DNA of 64,000 bases from JAGVDM01 sp964642315 (GCA_964642315.1 CAZXOG010000003.1:91695-155694), one strand, 5' to 3'; shown: positions 17,417-26,039, counted from the first letter of the stretch. Made by a program: numbers and translations. The notes: generated from the sequence alone by a model not told the origin.

Positions 17417-18919
17417 TTAGGTGAGTTTTTTGTTGAGGATTTCGTTCACCGTGCGCGGATCTGCCTGGCCCTTTGATTCCTTCATCACCCACCCCACGAT
17501 TGCGCCGAGCGCCGCCGGTTTCCCGGTCCTGTAGGATTCGATCGCCTTGGGATTTGCTGCAATCGCCTTGGTGACCAATGCCTCGATTGCGGATGCATCG
17601 CTGATTTGCTGCATGCCTTTCTCAGCGATGATCTCGGGCGCGGATTTCCCTGTTTCCACCATTGCAGCGAGTACGTCTTTCCCCGCGTTCGCAGAGATGC
17701 GGCCGCTATCGATAGCCTCGAGGAGTTCCGTGATTTTTGGAGCATCCGGTCCGTCAGCAACGGCTTTCTCCGCGGCATTCAGGAATCCCAGGAGTTGCGT
17801 GAGCACGATGCTTGCGGTGCGTTTTGCGTCACCTGTTTTTTTCTGCACCGCATCGAAGATTGTTTTGAGTTCTGTATCTCCGATAAGTTGGCTTGCCTGT
17901 TTTTCGTCGAGCCCCATCGTGATGTACTGCTGTTTGATCGCGCTCGGGAGAACAGGGAGTTCTTCCCGGATTCCTTCGATGAAATCCTTTTCCAGCACGA
18001 GTGGCGGGATATCTGGTTCCGGGAAGTACCGGTAGTCATCGGCAGTTTCCTTCTCCCGCAGGAGCCTTGTTTTTTCCTCATCATCCAGCCAACCGACGGT
18101 AATGTTCCCTGGCAATGGGCCGCCGGTTTCCTCCCACAATTTTCTCAGTCTTTTTTCCTCGTACTGCAGGGCTTTTTCGAGTGATTTGAAGGAGTTGAGG
18201 TTCTTGATTTCACTCCGTGGATTGAGTTTTTCAGTGCCTTTCTCGCGCAGCGAAATGCTGGCGTCGAAACGCATCATTCCCTTGAACATGTCCGCTTCGG
18301 AGGCACCCACGGCAATGAGGATTCGCCGGAGTTCTCCCGCGAATGCGGAGGCCTCTTCGGCGCTGCGGAGATCCGGTTCCGTGACGATTTCCATGAGTGG
18401 CGTTCCAGCGCGGTTGAAATCGACGAGTGTCTTTGCGCCGCGGTGCATCAGCTTGCCGGCGTCATTCTCCATGTGCAGGCGGGTGATGCGGCAGGTTTTC
18501 GTCGCCATGACGCGTCCGCTCGCATCCGTGAGTTCATACGTCACGGATCCGCCGCTTGCGAGCGGAAAGTCGTACTGAGAGATCTGGAACCCGGCAGGGA
18601 GATCCGGGTAGAAGTAGTGCTTGCGATCGAAGTGGTTCTCGCGGTTCACTGTGCATCCAAGGGCAAGTGATGCCTTGATTGCCTTGCGGATCGCTTCGCC
18701 GTTTGGAGCTGGTAAGGTTCCCGGATGCCCCATACATACGGGGCATACGGTGGTATTCGGGGCTTTGCCGAAGGCGTCGTTGTCGCACCGGCAGAACATT
18801 TTCGTTTTCGTGCTCATCTGGGCGTGAACTTCCAAACCGATGATGGCTTCCAGCACGGCCATTTCGAAGTGAGGGTACTCCGCCTTTTGCCCTTTAGGCA
18901 AACGGAAAAACGGATCCAT
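17417..18919 (-). CDS. gatB: Asp-tRNA(Asn)/Glu-tRNA(Gln) amidotransferase subunit B
   Basis: GatB is the kinase/tRNA-binding subunit of GatCAB, which converts Glu-tRNAGln (and Asp-tRNAAsn) to the amidated forms. It is 500 residues. The start of the catalytic cradle is EAIIGLEVHAQMSTKTKMFC, followed by the zinc cysteines CRCDND and TTVCPVCMGHPG. Later blocks are DLPAGFQISQYDFPLA, ITRLHMENDAGKLMH and VDFNRAGTPLMEIVTEPD. The YqeY-like tail ends GQADPRTVNEILNKKL. The first ATG (18919) gives about 19 residues more than usual; an ATG at 18862 (MAVLEAIIGLEV) is a plausible alternative. gatA and gatC are not in the window. It converges on efp with a 14-base gap. Confidence 0.95.
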   Translation of the reverse strand: MDPFFRLPKGQKAEYPHFEMAVLEAIIGLEVHAQMSTKTKMFCRCDNDAFGKAPNTTVCPVCMGHPGTLPAPNGEAIRKAIKASLALGCTVNRENHFDRKHYFYPDLPAGFQISQYDFPLASGGSVTYELTDASGRVMATKTCRITRLHMENDAGKLMHRGAKTLVDFNRAGTPLMEIVTEPDLRSAEEASAFAGELRRILIAVGASEADMFKGMMRFDASISLREKGTEKLNPRSEIKNLNSFKSLEKALQYEEKRLRKLWEETGGPLPGNITVGWLDDEEKTRLLREKETADDYRYFPEPDIPPLVLEKDFIEGIREELPVLPSAIKQQYITMGLDEKQASQLIGDTELKTIFDAVQKKTGDAKRTASIVLTQLLGFLNAAEKAVADGPDAPKITELLEAIDSGRISANAGKDVLAAMVETGKSAPEIIAEKGMQQISDASAIEALVTKAIAANPKAIESYRTGKPAALGAIVGWVMKESKGQADPRTVNEILNKKLT

Positions 18920-18946
18920 TGACGTTCTGAGATACCATTCTATTTT
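18919..18946 (+). promoter_or_regulatory. Leaderless-type promoter for the 18953 ORF
   Basis: TTGACG (18919-18924), 16 bp, TATTTT (18941-18946), then ATG after six bases. It overlaps the 5' end of the divergent gatB, whose own -10 may be TAGAAT on the minus strand (18942-18937). Confidence 0.6.
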
Positions 18947-18952
18947 GGTGAT

Positions 18953-19366
18953 ATGCCTGTGCAGAAGCCGGACGATCTCTCACTGAGTGACGAAGAGCTT
19001 CTCCTGCAGGCGCGCAGACAGCGTCGGGAGTTCCCCAACGTCCCGCTGTTCATTCTCATCAAACGCCATGAGCGGGCGGTCTATTCGCAGATCATGCACG
19101 TGCTCCGCGATGAGCCTGATCAGAGCATTGCCGCCGAATCGGTATTCCAGGAAGCTTGGGCCCAGTTCATCCATGGGGATTATCCCGTGGACGGGGTGCA
19201 TACACGCGTGCGGGGCACAGTGCTCAGGATTGCGGAATTGCTGGCGTTTCGCCTCTTGTGCCGGAAGATACAGCCCGTATTCCCGAGGCCGGAAGATAGT
19301 CCACGAGGAGCACGCCTTCCAGGTGGTCCACCTCGTGCTGCACTACCCGGGCGTCCCACCCTGTAA
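18953..19366 (+). CDS. Short sigma-region-2-like protein overlapping def
   Basis: A 137-residue protein resembling the start of an ECF sigma factor. SDEELLLQARRQRREFPNV is followed by LFILIKRHERAVYSQIMHVLRD and SVFQEAWAQFIHGDYPVDG, comparable to region 2 (LY.RY...V...A...L.....A.D..QE.F...W). No region 4 is present. The last 47 residues (Pro/Arg-rich) are antisense to the end of def and are probably not structured. The promoter and ATG are well placed, so the gene seems to be expressed. It could be a truncated sigma relic or a small regulator. Homology to sigma factors is my inference from pattern only. Confidence 0.45.
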   Translation: MPVQKPDDLSLSDEELLLQARRQRREFPNVPLFILIKRHERAVYSQIMHVLRDEPDQSIAAESVFQEAWAQFIHGDYPVDGVHTRVRGTVLRIAELLAFRLLCRKIQPVFPRPEDSPRGARLPGGPPRAALPGRPTL

Positions 19367-19748
19367 ATCGCCGTTCCTGACGTTTGCCCTCCTCGTCGAG
19401 GAATTGCAGTGTGATTTCCACCGGTCGTTCGATGTCTTTCCATATGCCTGGCAGGCTGAGGCAGCCTTCCTGCGCGATATCGGTTTCCTGGCTTCGCCAT
19501 GTGATTTCCGGATTAATGAGCGGGGTCATTTTTCCGCCGATATTGCTCAGGCACACGCGGAGTGACACGCCGATTTGCGGCGCGGCCAGTCCTCCACCGT
19601 CCGCGGACGCCACGGTATCGCGCATGTCCTTGAGGAGCTTTTTCACCTCCTTGGTTACCTTCGGGACGCGCGTTGTCTTCCGCCGCAGGACGGGATTCTC
19701 TGCGCCGGTGAGGATAGGGAGCACTGCGATAGCTGCAGTATACGGCAT
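19224..19748 (-). CDS. def: Peptide deformylase
   Basis: It removes the formyl group from nascent proteins. It has 174 residues with all three metal motifs: GGGLAAPQIG, QEGCLSLPG (Cys ligand) and QHEVDHLEGVL (the HExxH equivalent). The first 15 residues (MPYTAAIAVLPILTG) fit the usual N-terminal strand preceding NPVLRRKTTRV. The last 20 residues (ASGIRAVSSGTRGETPAIPQS) look disordered and overlap the convergent sigma-like ORF by 143 bases. Confidence 0.94.
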   Translation of the reverse strand: MPYTAAIAVLPILTGAENPVLRRKTTRVPKVTKEVKKLLKDMRDTVASADGGGLAAPQIGVSLRVCLSNIGGKMTPLINPEITWRSQETDIAQEGCLSLPGIWKDIERPVEITLQFLDEEGKRQERRFTGWDARVVQHEVDHLEGVLLVDYLPASGIRAVSSGTRGETPAIPQS

Positions 19749-19789
19749 GCCGTACGCATTTTCCTGCTCTTTGCGCGGAAAACGCGACT

Positions 19790-20371
19790 CTATCTCACAT
19801 TGGCTCTCACTCCTGCCACTTCGCGGAGCTCATTGAGCGAGGTGATGTTTTTCTGGCTGATCATTGTGAGGAATACCTGCGCTGTCAGACGCACGTCCGG
19901 CGCGGCGCGATGACGTTCTGTCGGCAGCGGGAAATTGCATCGTTTCGCGACTGCATCGAGCGTGTGCCGGAATTCCCGCGGGAAGACCGCCCGGCTCAGG
20001 AGCATGGTACACAGGCATTCGGGGAGCTCGACGTATCCCCAGCAGCATTCCTTTTCCCGGCGGAGGAACGACATGTCGAATTCCGCGTTGTGCGCGACGA
20101 GCACCGATCCCTCTGCGAACTTCAGGAACTCGGGGAGCACCTGATCAATCGTAGGGGCGTTTCGCACTTCTTCGTCGCCGATTCTATTCACCTGTTTCGC
20201 TTCCCACGGGATTTCCCGTTCCGGGTTCACGAGCGATTGGAAGCTGCGTTCCGGCATAATCTGGCCGTTCTCAATGCGAAGACCCGCGATTTCGATGATC
20301 CGGTGCCCGCGCAGGGGATCGAGACCGGTCGTTTCCGTGTCGAACACGGTGAAGGGCGGCAGGGTCGGCAT
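19790..20371 (-). CDS. DnaQ-like 3'-5' exonuclease
   Basis: A 193-residue DEDDh exonuclease (DNA polymerase III epsilon or RNase T superfamily). Exo I is FTVFDTETTGLDPLRGHRIIEIA, with Asp and Glu. Exo II is LVAHNAEFDMSFLRRE. Exo III contains FREFRHTLDAVAKRCNFPL and then HRAAPDVRLTAQVFL, with the catalytic His and Asp. It may act as a proofreading subunit or in repair; there is no polymerase domain attached. The ATG at 20371 fits the fold start and lies eight bases after TAGAGT (20385-20380), which has TGGCAG 16 bp above it. It diverges from nth. Confidence 0.88.
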   Translation of the reverse strand: MPTLPPFTVFDTETTGLDPLRGHRIIEIAGLRIENGQIMPERSFQSLVNPEREIPWEAKQVNRIGDEEVRNAPTIDQVLPEFLKFAEGSVLVAHNAEFDMSFLRREKECCWGYVELPECLCTMLLSRAVFPREFRHTLDAVAKRCNFPLPTERHRAAPDVRLTAQVFLTMISQKNITSLNELREVAGVRANVR

Positions 20372-20479
20372 GGGATCGGACTCTACCAGATCATCCCCTG
20401 CCTGCCAGGGCAGTTTGCTTGACTCATTTTTGCGGGGACCTTCGTCGCTCTCACAAGACGATTGCGGCATACTCTGCTC

Positions 20480-21139
20480 ATGCCGCGCCGTAGAGGACCG
20501 TCGCTTCTGCACGTGCTTCGTACGCTCAAGAAGCTATACCCCGAGGCAGCATGCATGCTCAATTGGTCCACGCCGCTCGAGCTTCTTGTTGCGGCGATCC
20601 TCTCCGCGCAGTGCACGGATGTGCGGGTCAACACGGTGACGAAATCGTTGTTCCACAAATATCGTACGCCAGGAGATTACGTTGCTGTGCCGCAGCTGGA
20701 ACTGGAACGGGACGTCCGCTCCTGCGGGACGTACCGCATGAAGGCGAAGGCCATTCAAGCGGCTTGCAGGGTCATCGCAAGCGAATTCGGCGGCAAGGTG
20801 CCGCGGACAATGCGCGACATGCTGCGGCTCCGCGGAGTCGGCCGCAAGACGGCGGCAGTCGTTTTGGGCACGGCGTATGGAGTCGTCGAAGGCATTCCCA
20901 TCGACACGCACAACATCCGGCTCCTCCGGCGTCTTGGGCTCACGCGGCAACGCACACAGGCGAAGATCGAGCTCGACATGATGCGTAAGACGCCGAAGAA
21001 GGATTGGCTCACGCTCTCGCATCTCATGGTCGCACATGGGAGAGCGATCTGCCATGCAAGGAATCCCGATTGCGAGAAATGTGTGTTTGGCCACACTTGT
21101 CCAAGCTCGAAACTTCGTCCCCGGAAGAATCGGTCATAG
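20480..21139 (+). CDS. nth: Endonuclease III
   Basis: A base-excision-repair glycosylase/AP lyase of 219 residues. The helix-hairpin-helix reads LRLRGVGRKTAAVVLG, with the catalytic Lys. The catalytic Asp lies in GIPIDTHNIRLLRRLGL (VDTHVxR in most enzymes). The C-terminal iron-sulfur cysteines are in CHARNPDCEKCVFGHTC (C-x6-C-x2-C-x5-C). The ATG at 20480 lies six bases after CATACT (20468-20473). The stop falls inside the start region of the DipZ-like gene, so the two are probably co-transcribed. Confidence 0.94.
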   Translation: MPRRRGPSLLHVLRTLKKLYPEAACMLNWSTPLELLVAAILSAQCTDVRVNTVTKSLFHKYRTPGDYVAVPQLELERDVRSCGTYRMKAKAIQAACRVIASEFGGKVPRTMRDMLRLRGVGRKTAAVVLGTAYGVVEGIPIDTHNIRLLRRLGLTRQRTQAKIELDMMRKTPKKDWLTLSHLMVAHGRAICHARNPDCEKCVFGHTCPSSKLRPRKNRS

Positions 21140-22971
21140 AATTCCTAGACCAGTTCTTCTTGCTGTACTTCACACTCTTCATCGCCGGGTGCCTCACGAT
21201 TCTCCTCCCGTGCATTTTGCCGCTTGTTCCAATTGTCCTTGGCGTAAGCGTTGCCGGCAGGAACCCATGGAGACCATTTCTTACCGTATCGGGAATGGTC
21301 GTGAGTTTCGTGGGATTTACGTTCCTCCTCCTTGTTCTTCTCGATCAATTCGTTGATTTTGCCGATTACCTGCGGATTTCCACGTATTACATTCTCTTTC
21401 TCTTTGGCATTGGTTTCCTTATTCATCACCGTTCGGTGGGTGTGCCGCTAGCTGCGTTGGGCGGTTTGTTCTTCCTCGGGAAGGGGTGGATTGCCGTGGT
21501 GATTGCTGCTTTTGTCGGGAGTATGTTTCTGTTATTTGGCCCCCGCGCTGCGTCGAGGATTCAGCAGTTTGGGGCAGATGTGCAGAAGGAGACTCGTAGT
21601 GGATTCGGAGAAGGCCATCCGGTAACTGCATTTATTATAGGGCTTACCATGGGTCTCGTATGGGTTCCCTGTGCCGGGCCTGCGCTCAGTTTCGCGTTTA
21701 CACTGGTGCGCGATGAGCCGGGCCCGCGAGCGTTTCTCGCCCTTACTACCTATGGTATTGGCACTGCATTGCCCCTTTTCCTCATAGGCTATGGTGGGCA
21801 GGTTGCAGTCCGCTCCGTTCACGCGGTGAATCGTTTCAGCGGAGTCATCAAGCAGCTTGCCGGCGGCATGCTCGTTTTTACTGCTCTTGCGCTGGCTTCT
21901 GATGTATTCAAAGACATCGAGATTTTCCTCGTGAACAACACGCCATTCGGGAATATTGGCGTGGATATCGAACAGAGGATTTTCAGCGGTGATATGGAGT
22001 CTCCTTCGGTTTCTTCTTCTTCCCCGTCTTCTGCCATGGGTACCGCGCTTCCCGTTCTTCCCAAAATTGCCCGAGCGCCAGAATTCGCCGGTCTTGGCCC
22101 GTGGCACAACAGTGGACCGCTCACATTGGCCAATCTACGCGGCAAGATCGTTCTCGTCGATTTTTGGACGTACAGTTGCATCAATTGCATTCGCACTCTC
22201 CCCTACATCCAGGAGTACTGGGACAAGTACAGCGGTGTGCCATTCGTTCTTATCGGTGTACATACGCCCGAGTTTGTGTTCGAGAAGAGTGAGCAGAATG
22301 TTGCGAGTGCTATCCGTCGGCACGGTCTCACGTACCCGGTTGCTCAGGATAATGAGTACGGGACATGGCACGCATTCGCAAACCATTACTGGCCAGCGAA
22401 GTACCTCATCGATGCGGATGGATACATCCGTTATACCCATTTTGGAGAGGGGGCATATGACGAAACAGATCTCGCGATTCAATCGCTTCTTGCGGAAATG
22501 GGCGTTCAATCTGATGTGGGGGCTGTTCGATCTGCAGAGGAAGAGACATCACGATCCCGTTCGCCGGAAACATACTTGGGCGCTCGCAGTTGGTCTTCGT
22601 TACAGAACGGTCCGGCATTCCCTACGGATGCTCCGGTGCATTACGACAATCCGGAAAAAATTCTGCTTCACAGGTATGCGCTTGTCGGTGATTGGCAAAT
22701 GGTTGGAGAAGAGCGACAGGTCCTGAAGAGTGCGCAAGGTGAGATCCGTATGCGATTCATCGGCGATGAGATTAACCTGGTCATGGGTGTGGCATCCGGG
22801 GGCCCGGGAGCAAGTGTGAGAGTGGAAGTGGATGATGTGGCAGCGCAATCATTCACCATTGATCGGCACGATCTCTTTGCTCTTTGGGCTGGTGAGTATG
22901 GCGAGCATGAAATTACTCTGCACATCCAAGGCGAGGGGGCTGAAGCTTATGCATTTACCTTTGGTTCTTAA
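21079..22971 (+). CDS. DipZ-like protein: CcdA membrane domain fused to thioredoxin and C-terminal beta domain
   Basis: A 630-residue protein that passes electrons across the membrane to an attached outer thioredoxin. The membrane part (about 22-275) is CcdA/DsbD-like, with its two active Cys in TILLPCILPLVPIVLG (Cys45) and LVWVPCAGPALS (Cys198). A Ser-rich linker follows (306-320). The TlpA-like thioredoxin domain has VDFWTYSCINCIRTLPY (CINC, 367-370). The last 130 residues are a beta-rich domain starting ETYLGARSWSS, as in mycobacterial DipZ. It probably reduces the DsbA-like lipoprotein or other exported thiols. The start is uncertain: the ATG at 21079 overlaps nth by 61 bases, and a TTG at 21097 is possible. 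Confidence 0.85.
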   Translation: MCVWPHLSKLETSSPEESVIEFLDQFFLLYFTLFIAGCLTILLPCILPLVPIVLGVSVAGRNPWRPFLTVSGMVVSFVGFTFLLLVLLDQFVDFADYLRISTYYILFLFGIGFLIHHRSVGVPLAALGGLFFLGKGWIAVVIAAFVGSMFLLFGPRAASRIQQFGADVQKETRSGFGEGHPVTAFIIGLTMGLVWVPCAGPALSFAFTLVRDEPGPRAFLALTTYGIGTALPLFLIGYGGQVAVRSVHAVNRFSGVIKQLAGGMLVFTALALASDVFKDIEIFLVNNTPFGNIGVDIEQRIFSGDMESPSVSSSSPSSAMGTALPVLPKIARAPEFAGLGPWHNSGPLTLANLRGKIVLVDFWTYSCINCIRTLPYIQEYWDKYSGVPFVLIGVHTPEFVFEKSEQNVASAIRRHGLTYPVAQDNEYGTWHAFANHYWPAKYLIDADGYIRYTHFGEGAYDETDLAIQSLLAEMGVQSDVGAVRSAEEETSRSRSPETYLGARSWSSLQNGPAFPTDAPVHYDNPEKILLHRYALVGDWQMVGEERQVLKSAQGEIRMRFIGDEINLVMGVASGGPGASVRVEVDDVAAQSFTIDRHDLFALWAGEYGEHEITLHIQGEGAEAYAFTFGS

Positions 22972-22981
22972 CTCGCTTGTT

Positions 22982-23806
22982 CTATAGCGCGTGTTTCCGC
23001 CCCAAGCTGTCTCGGTGGTACACGCCGAACTCCTTTATTTTCCTGCAGAGCTCGTTCCTCACCACCGGGCCATCGGTGCAGAGGCGGATGCCGAGGGGGT
23101 CCACCGTGCAGTTTCCACAGAGGCCAAAGCCGCACTTCATGTAGCGCTCCAGGGAGAGCTGGCTCGGGATCTTCCGGTCGGCGGCCAGATCGGAGACTGC
23201 CTTGAGCATGCGCTCCGGGCCGCAGGCGAAGATCCAGTGCGGCTTCTTCACGCTCCTGTTTTGCAAACATTCTTCAAGGTGTGCAACGTTGTGCCCCTTG
23301 AATCCCATTGATCCGTCATCCGTGGAAACGTGCACCTTCGTTTTGCGCAGGGCGCCGAGCTCGCGCACGTAGAGCAGGTTCCCCTTGCTCTTTGCGCCGA
23401 TGAAAACGTCGAGCGAGCAGCCGTCTGCCGCTGCCTGCGCTGCTGCAAAGTACATCGGTGCCGCTCCGTACCCCCCGGCTACGAGCACCAATCGTTCTTT
23501 TGGCTTCCACTGGTAGTGCGTTCCAAATGGGCCGCGCAATCCCACCAGATCTCCCACGGCGCACTCCGCGAGCTTCTTCGTCGTGTCGCCAATTGCGAAG
23601 AACGTGATTCTGAGCTGCTTGCCGTTATCCTCCGCGACGCTCATCGGCACTTCGTCGACCCCTGGGAGCCACACCATTACGAATTGCCCAGGCTTTGCCC
23701 CGAGCGAAACAGGGAAGGTGAACGTTCGTACATTCTCGGTTTCCCGCTTGATGGCCTTGATTCTGTAGGTCTTCGGAAGCCGACTCTGGAGAGGGATGGT
23801 GTGCAT
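22982..23806 (-). CDS. pyrK: Dihydroorotate dehydrogenase electron transfer subunit
   Basis: The FAD/[2Fe-2S] partner of type 1B dihydroorotate dehydrogenase, linking orotate formation to NAD. It has 274 residues of the ferredoxin-reductase fold. The FAD site is GAKPGQFVMVWLPG with PMSVAED; the NAD site starts LVLVAGGYGAAPMYFAA; the C-terminal cluster ligands are MKCGFGLCGNCTVDP...LC. The ATG at 23806 has a GGTGA Shine-Dalgarno five bases upstream that overlaps the pyrD stop, so this gene is translated as the second gene of the operon. The upstream in-frame open region belongs to the pyrD shadow. Confidence 0.92.
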   Translation of the reverse strand: MHTIPLQSRLPKTYRIKAIKRETENVRTFTFPVSLGAKPGQFVMVWLPGVDEVPMSVAEDNGKQLRITFFAIGDTTKKLAECAVGDLVGLRGPFGTHYQWKPKERLVLVAGGYGAAPMYFAAAQAAADGCSLDVFIGAKSKGNLLYVRELGALRKTKVHVSTDDGSMGFKGHNVAHLEECLQNRSVKKPHWIFACGPERMLKAVSDLAADRKIPSQLSLERYMKCGFGLCGNCTVDPLGIRLCTDGPVVRNELCRKIKEFGVYHRDSLGRKHAL

Positions 23807-23810
23807 ATGT

Positions 23811-24761
23811 TCACCGTTTAGAAAATCGTCTTGCGAGTTCCTTGTGCATGCCGCCGACAAGTTCACTGATATTCCGCACGCCCTCGGCAGTACACCACGC
23901 CTGCATTTCGCTACACACCTCGGCAAATACCTTTCCTCCCCGCGTACCTACGGCGGTGCCGATGCCGATGAGCGATGCTCCTGCCAACATGAGTTCCAGA
24001 GCATCTTCTCCCGTATGCACGCCGCCGGTGCCGATGATGGGGAGTTTCCCGTCCGTCGCACCGTACACTTCGGCGATGCATTTTACGGCAATCGGCTTGA
24101 TGCCGGGGCCGGAGAGGCCCCCCACCCTATTTGCGAGGATTGGCATCCTGCTGCGCAGATCAATCGCCATGCCGGGGCCGACCGTGTTAATGGCGGTGAA
24201 TCCGTCGGCTCCCGCCTCCGCGCACGCGCTTGCGATTGCTGCAATGCTCTCGACGTTCGGCGAGAGCTTAATGAACACGGGGGTTTTGCCGCTCACGGCT
24301 TTCACCGCCTTTGTGACTGCTGCGGCATCCGCTGCCCTGCAGGCAAATGGGCGGCCGAATTCATCTTCCACGTTTGGGCAGCTGATGTTCACCTCGAGAA
24401 AATCCGGCTTGAGCGGGAGGATCTTCTGCGCCGTTTTCGCGTAGCCTTCTACCGATTCGGCGATGATGTTCGCAATGAGGGGAACTGGTTTGTTGCGGTT
24501 ATAGTCTCCGATTTCTTCCTGCGCTTTCTCCACGCCGGCATCCGGAACGCCGACCGCATTCAGGGTCCAGTGTTCCGTGGAGATGATCGTGGGGTTCGGA
24601 TGCCCTTTGTGTTCCTGGAGCCAGAGGGATTTCGTCGTCACCGCGCCGGCGCCGTTGCGCGCCACCTCCCGCCAGCTGCTTGCAGTGATGCCCCAGATGC
24701 CCGATGCGAGGACGGTGGGATTGCGGAAGCGTACGCCGAGGAGGGTTTGGCTGAGCTCCAC
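23811..24761 (-). CDS. pyrD: Dihydroorotate dehydrogenase, catalytic subunit (type 1B)
   Basis: It oxidises dihydroorotate to orotate in pyrimidine synthesis, with FMN. It is 316 residues in a TIM barrel. Motifs are NPTVLASGIWG, TKSLWLQEHKGHPNPT, LIANIIAES, FLEVNISCPNV (with the active-site Cys of class 1) and IIGTGGVHTGEDALELMLAGA. It forms an operon with pyrK, four bases downstream. The GTG start at 24761 lies seven bases after CATACT (24774-24769). Its promoter is nearly identical to that of the neighbouring binding-protein gene. Confidence 0.93.
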   Translation of the reverse strand: MELSQTLLGVRFRNPTVLASGIWGITASSWREVARNGAGAVTTKSLWLQEHKGHPNPTIISTEHWTLNAVGVPDAGVEKAQEEIGDYNRNKPVPLIANIIAESVEGYAKTAQKILPLKPDFLEVNISCPNVEDEFGRPFACRAADAAAVTKAVKAVSGKTPVFIKLSPNVESIAAIASACAEAGADGFTAINTVGPGMAIDLRSRMPILANRVGGLSGPGIKPIAVKCIAEVYGATDGKLPIIGTGGVHTGEDALELMLAGASLIGIGTAVGTRGGKVFAEVCSEMQAWCTAEGVRNISELVGGMHKELARRFSKR

Positions 24762-24768
24762 TGCAGAC

Positions 24769-24797
24769 AGTATGCAGTATTCAGTATAAGGAATACA
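24769..24797 (-). promoter_or_regulatory. pyrDK promoter, copy 1 of a shared 29-base element
   Basis: On the minus strand: TGTATT (24797-24792), 17 bp, CATACT (24774-24769). The spacer holds GAATAC, which pairs with the GTATTC that begins in the -35 as an inverted repeat. The element matches 25984-26012 at 24 of 29 positions. Confidence 0.6.
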
Positions 24798-24827
24798 GAG
24801 CCATAGGGTCTCTGTGTGGATTTCTAG

Positions 24828-25958
24828 CTATTCCACAGGGATATCTCTCAATTCGACAATGGCGCCATTCCGGAATTCCTTGAGGGAGTAATCAATACCT
24901 ACGACGTCGCCGTTCTCATCGAAGGAGAATGTTCCAGCTGCTCCGTTGTATGCCTCAAGACTGTTCAAGTAGTCACGCATTGCCGGTCCATTGGTGCCCA
25001 CTGCTTCAATTGCCGAGAGCAGCACGCCGGCTGCGTCATATGCGACTGTTGCGAAGCTCATGTTCGATTCTGGTTCGCCGTGCTTCTCCCGGAATCTTGC
25101 GGCGAAGGAACCTTCGCCGCCTTCACCGAGGAGAGACGATGTATTGACCATGCGCATTCCTCCCACTGCTTCGGGGGCCAGTGCGCCGAGAGTGGCCGAA
25201 TCAGCTATATCCTGGCTGAGTGCTGGCTGCTGAATTTTCTGCTCTCTTAACTGTTGCATCATTGCGGCGAGAACGGCGTCCGATTGCGGGTTCGGGATGA
25301 AGACGTCGAAATCAACATTCACCAAGCGAGTCATCAATGTGCGGAAATCTTTCGTCTGGGGTTCGACTGTCTCATTGAATACCACGTTTTCTGCTCCAAC
25401 ATCGCGGATCAGCGCATCGCGCAGCGCTGTCGCGTAGTCCGTATTCTCGGAAAGAATGGCGACTTTCCGCAGGTTTTCCTCTCGCAGGTACTTCGCCATA
25501 ACTTTTGTCTTCAGTGCGTCACTTGGGTACGTGCGGAAGACAAATTCCCCTGCGTCCGTGATATCCGGGCTGCTTGATATGGGCGAAATAAGCACAATTT
25601 CAGCTGCTTCTGCCACCGGAGCTGCTGCAAGTGTTTCACCGCTGCATTGCCCCCCAATGATCGCCACAACCTTATCAAGAGCAATGAGCTTCTGTGCCGC
25701 GCTTGCAGCATCAGATCCGGTGCATCGTCCATCTTCAGCAATGAGCGTGATCGTTCTCCCATCAATACCGCCGCTGGCGTTCACCTCATCGATTTTCATC
25801 TGCACGGCTTTCCGTGTGTCTATTCCGTAGGATGCCGCATCGCCCGTCAGCGGTCCGATGTATCCAATCTTTATAGTTTCCTCGGTGGAGTTCCCTGTGA
25901 ACTGGCACGCAGTGAGGGCAATGGCGATTGCGGGAGCGATGGCGAGAAATTTTCTCAT
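24828..25958 (-). CDS. Branched-chain amino acid/amide-type ABC substrate-binding lipoprotein
   Basis: A 376-residue periplasmic-binding-type protein (LivJ/receptor ligand-binding family). The signal MRKFLAIAPAIAIALTAC ends in a lipobox (LTAC). Then come IKIGYIGPLTGDAASYGID, the signature GGIDGRTITLIAEDGRC and VAIIGGQCSGETLAAAPVAE. The middle has DFDVFIPNPQSDAVLAAMMQQL, and the C-terminus AFATVAYDAAGVLLSAIEA-like helices. Neither permeases nor ATPases (livHMGF) are nearby, so it is an orphan and may act with a remote transporter or as a sensor. The ATG lies 25 bases after CATACT (25989-25984), leaving a leader of about 18 bases. Confidence 0.88.
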   Translation of the reverse strand: MRKFLAIAPAIAIALTACQFTGNSTEETIKIGYIGPLTGDAASYGIDTRKAVQMKIDEVNASGGIDGRTITLIAEDGRCTGSDAASAAQKLIALDKVVAIIGGQCSGETLAAAPVAEAAEIVLISPISSSPDITDAGEFVFRTYPSDALKTKVMAKYLREENLRKVAILSENTDYATALRDALIRDVGAENVVFNETVEPQTKDFRTLMTRLVNVDFDVFIPNPQSDAVLAAMMQQLREQKIQQPALSQDIADSATLGALAPEAVGGMRMVNTSSLLGEGGEGSFAARFREKHGEPESNMSFATVAYDAAGVLLSAIEAVGTNGPAMRDYLNSLEAYNGAAGTFSFDENGDVVGIDYSLKEFRNGAIVELRDIPVE

Positions 25959-25983
25959 AGAAGAGCGAGGGAATGTTGAGAAT

Positions 25984-26012
25984 AGTATGCAGTGTTTAGC
26001 ATGTGGAATACA
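25984..26012 (-). promoter_or_regulatory. Binding-protein gene promoter, copy 2 of the shared 29-base element
   Basis: On the minus strand: TGTATT (26012-26007), 17 bp, CATACT (25989-25984). Twenty-four of 29 bases equal the pyrDK promoter, including most of the spacer, which is far more similarity than promoter function alone requires. Confidence 0.6.
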
Positions 26013-26039
26013 GGAAACGGAGAAGTGTATCGATGCTCA

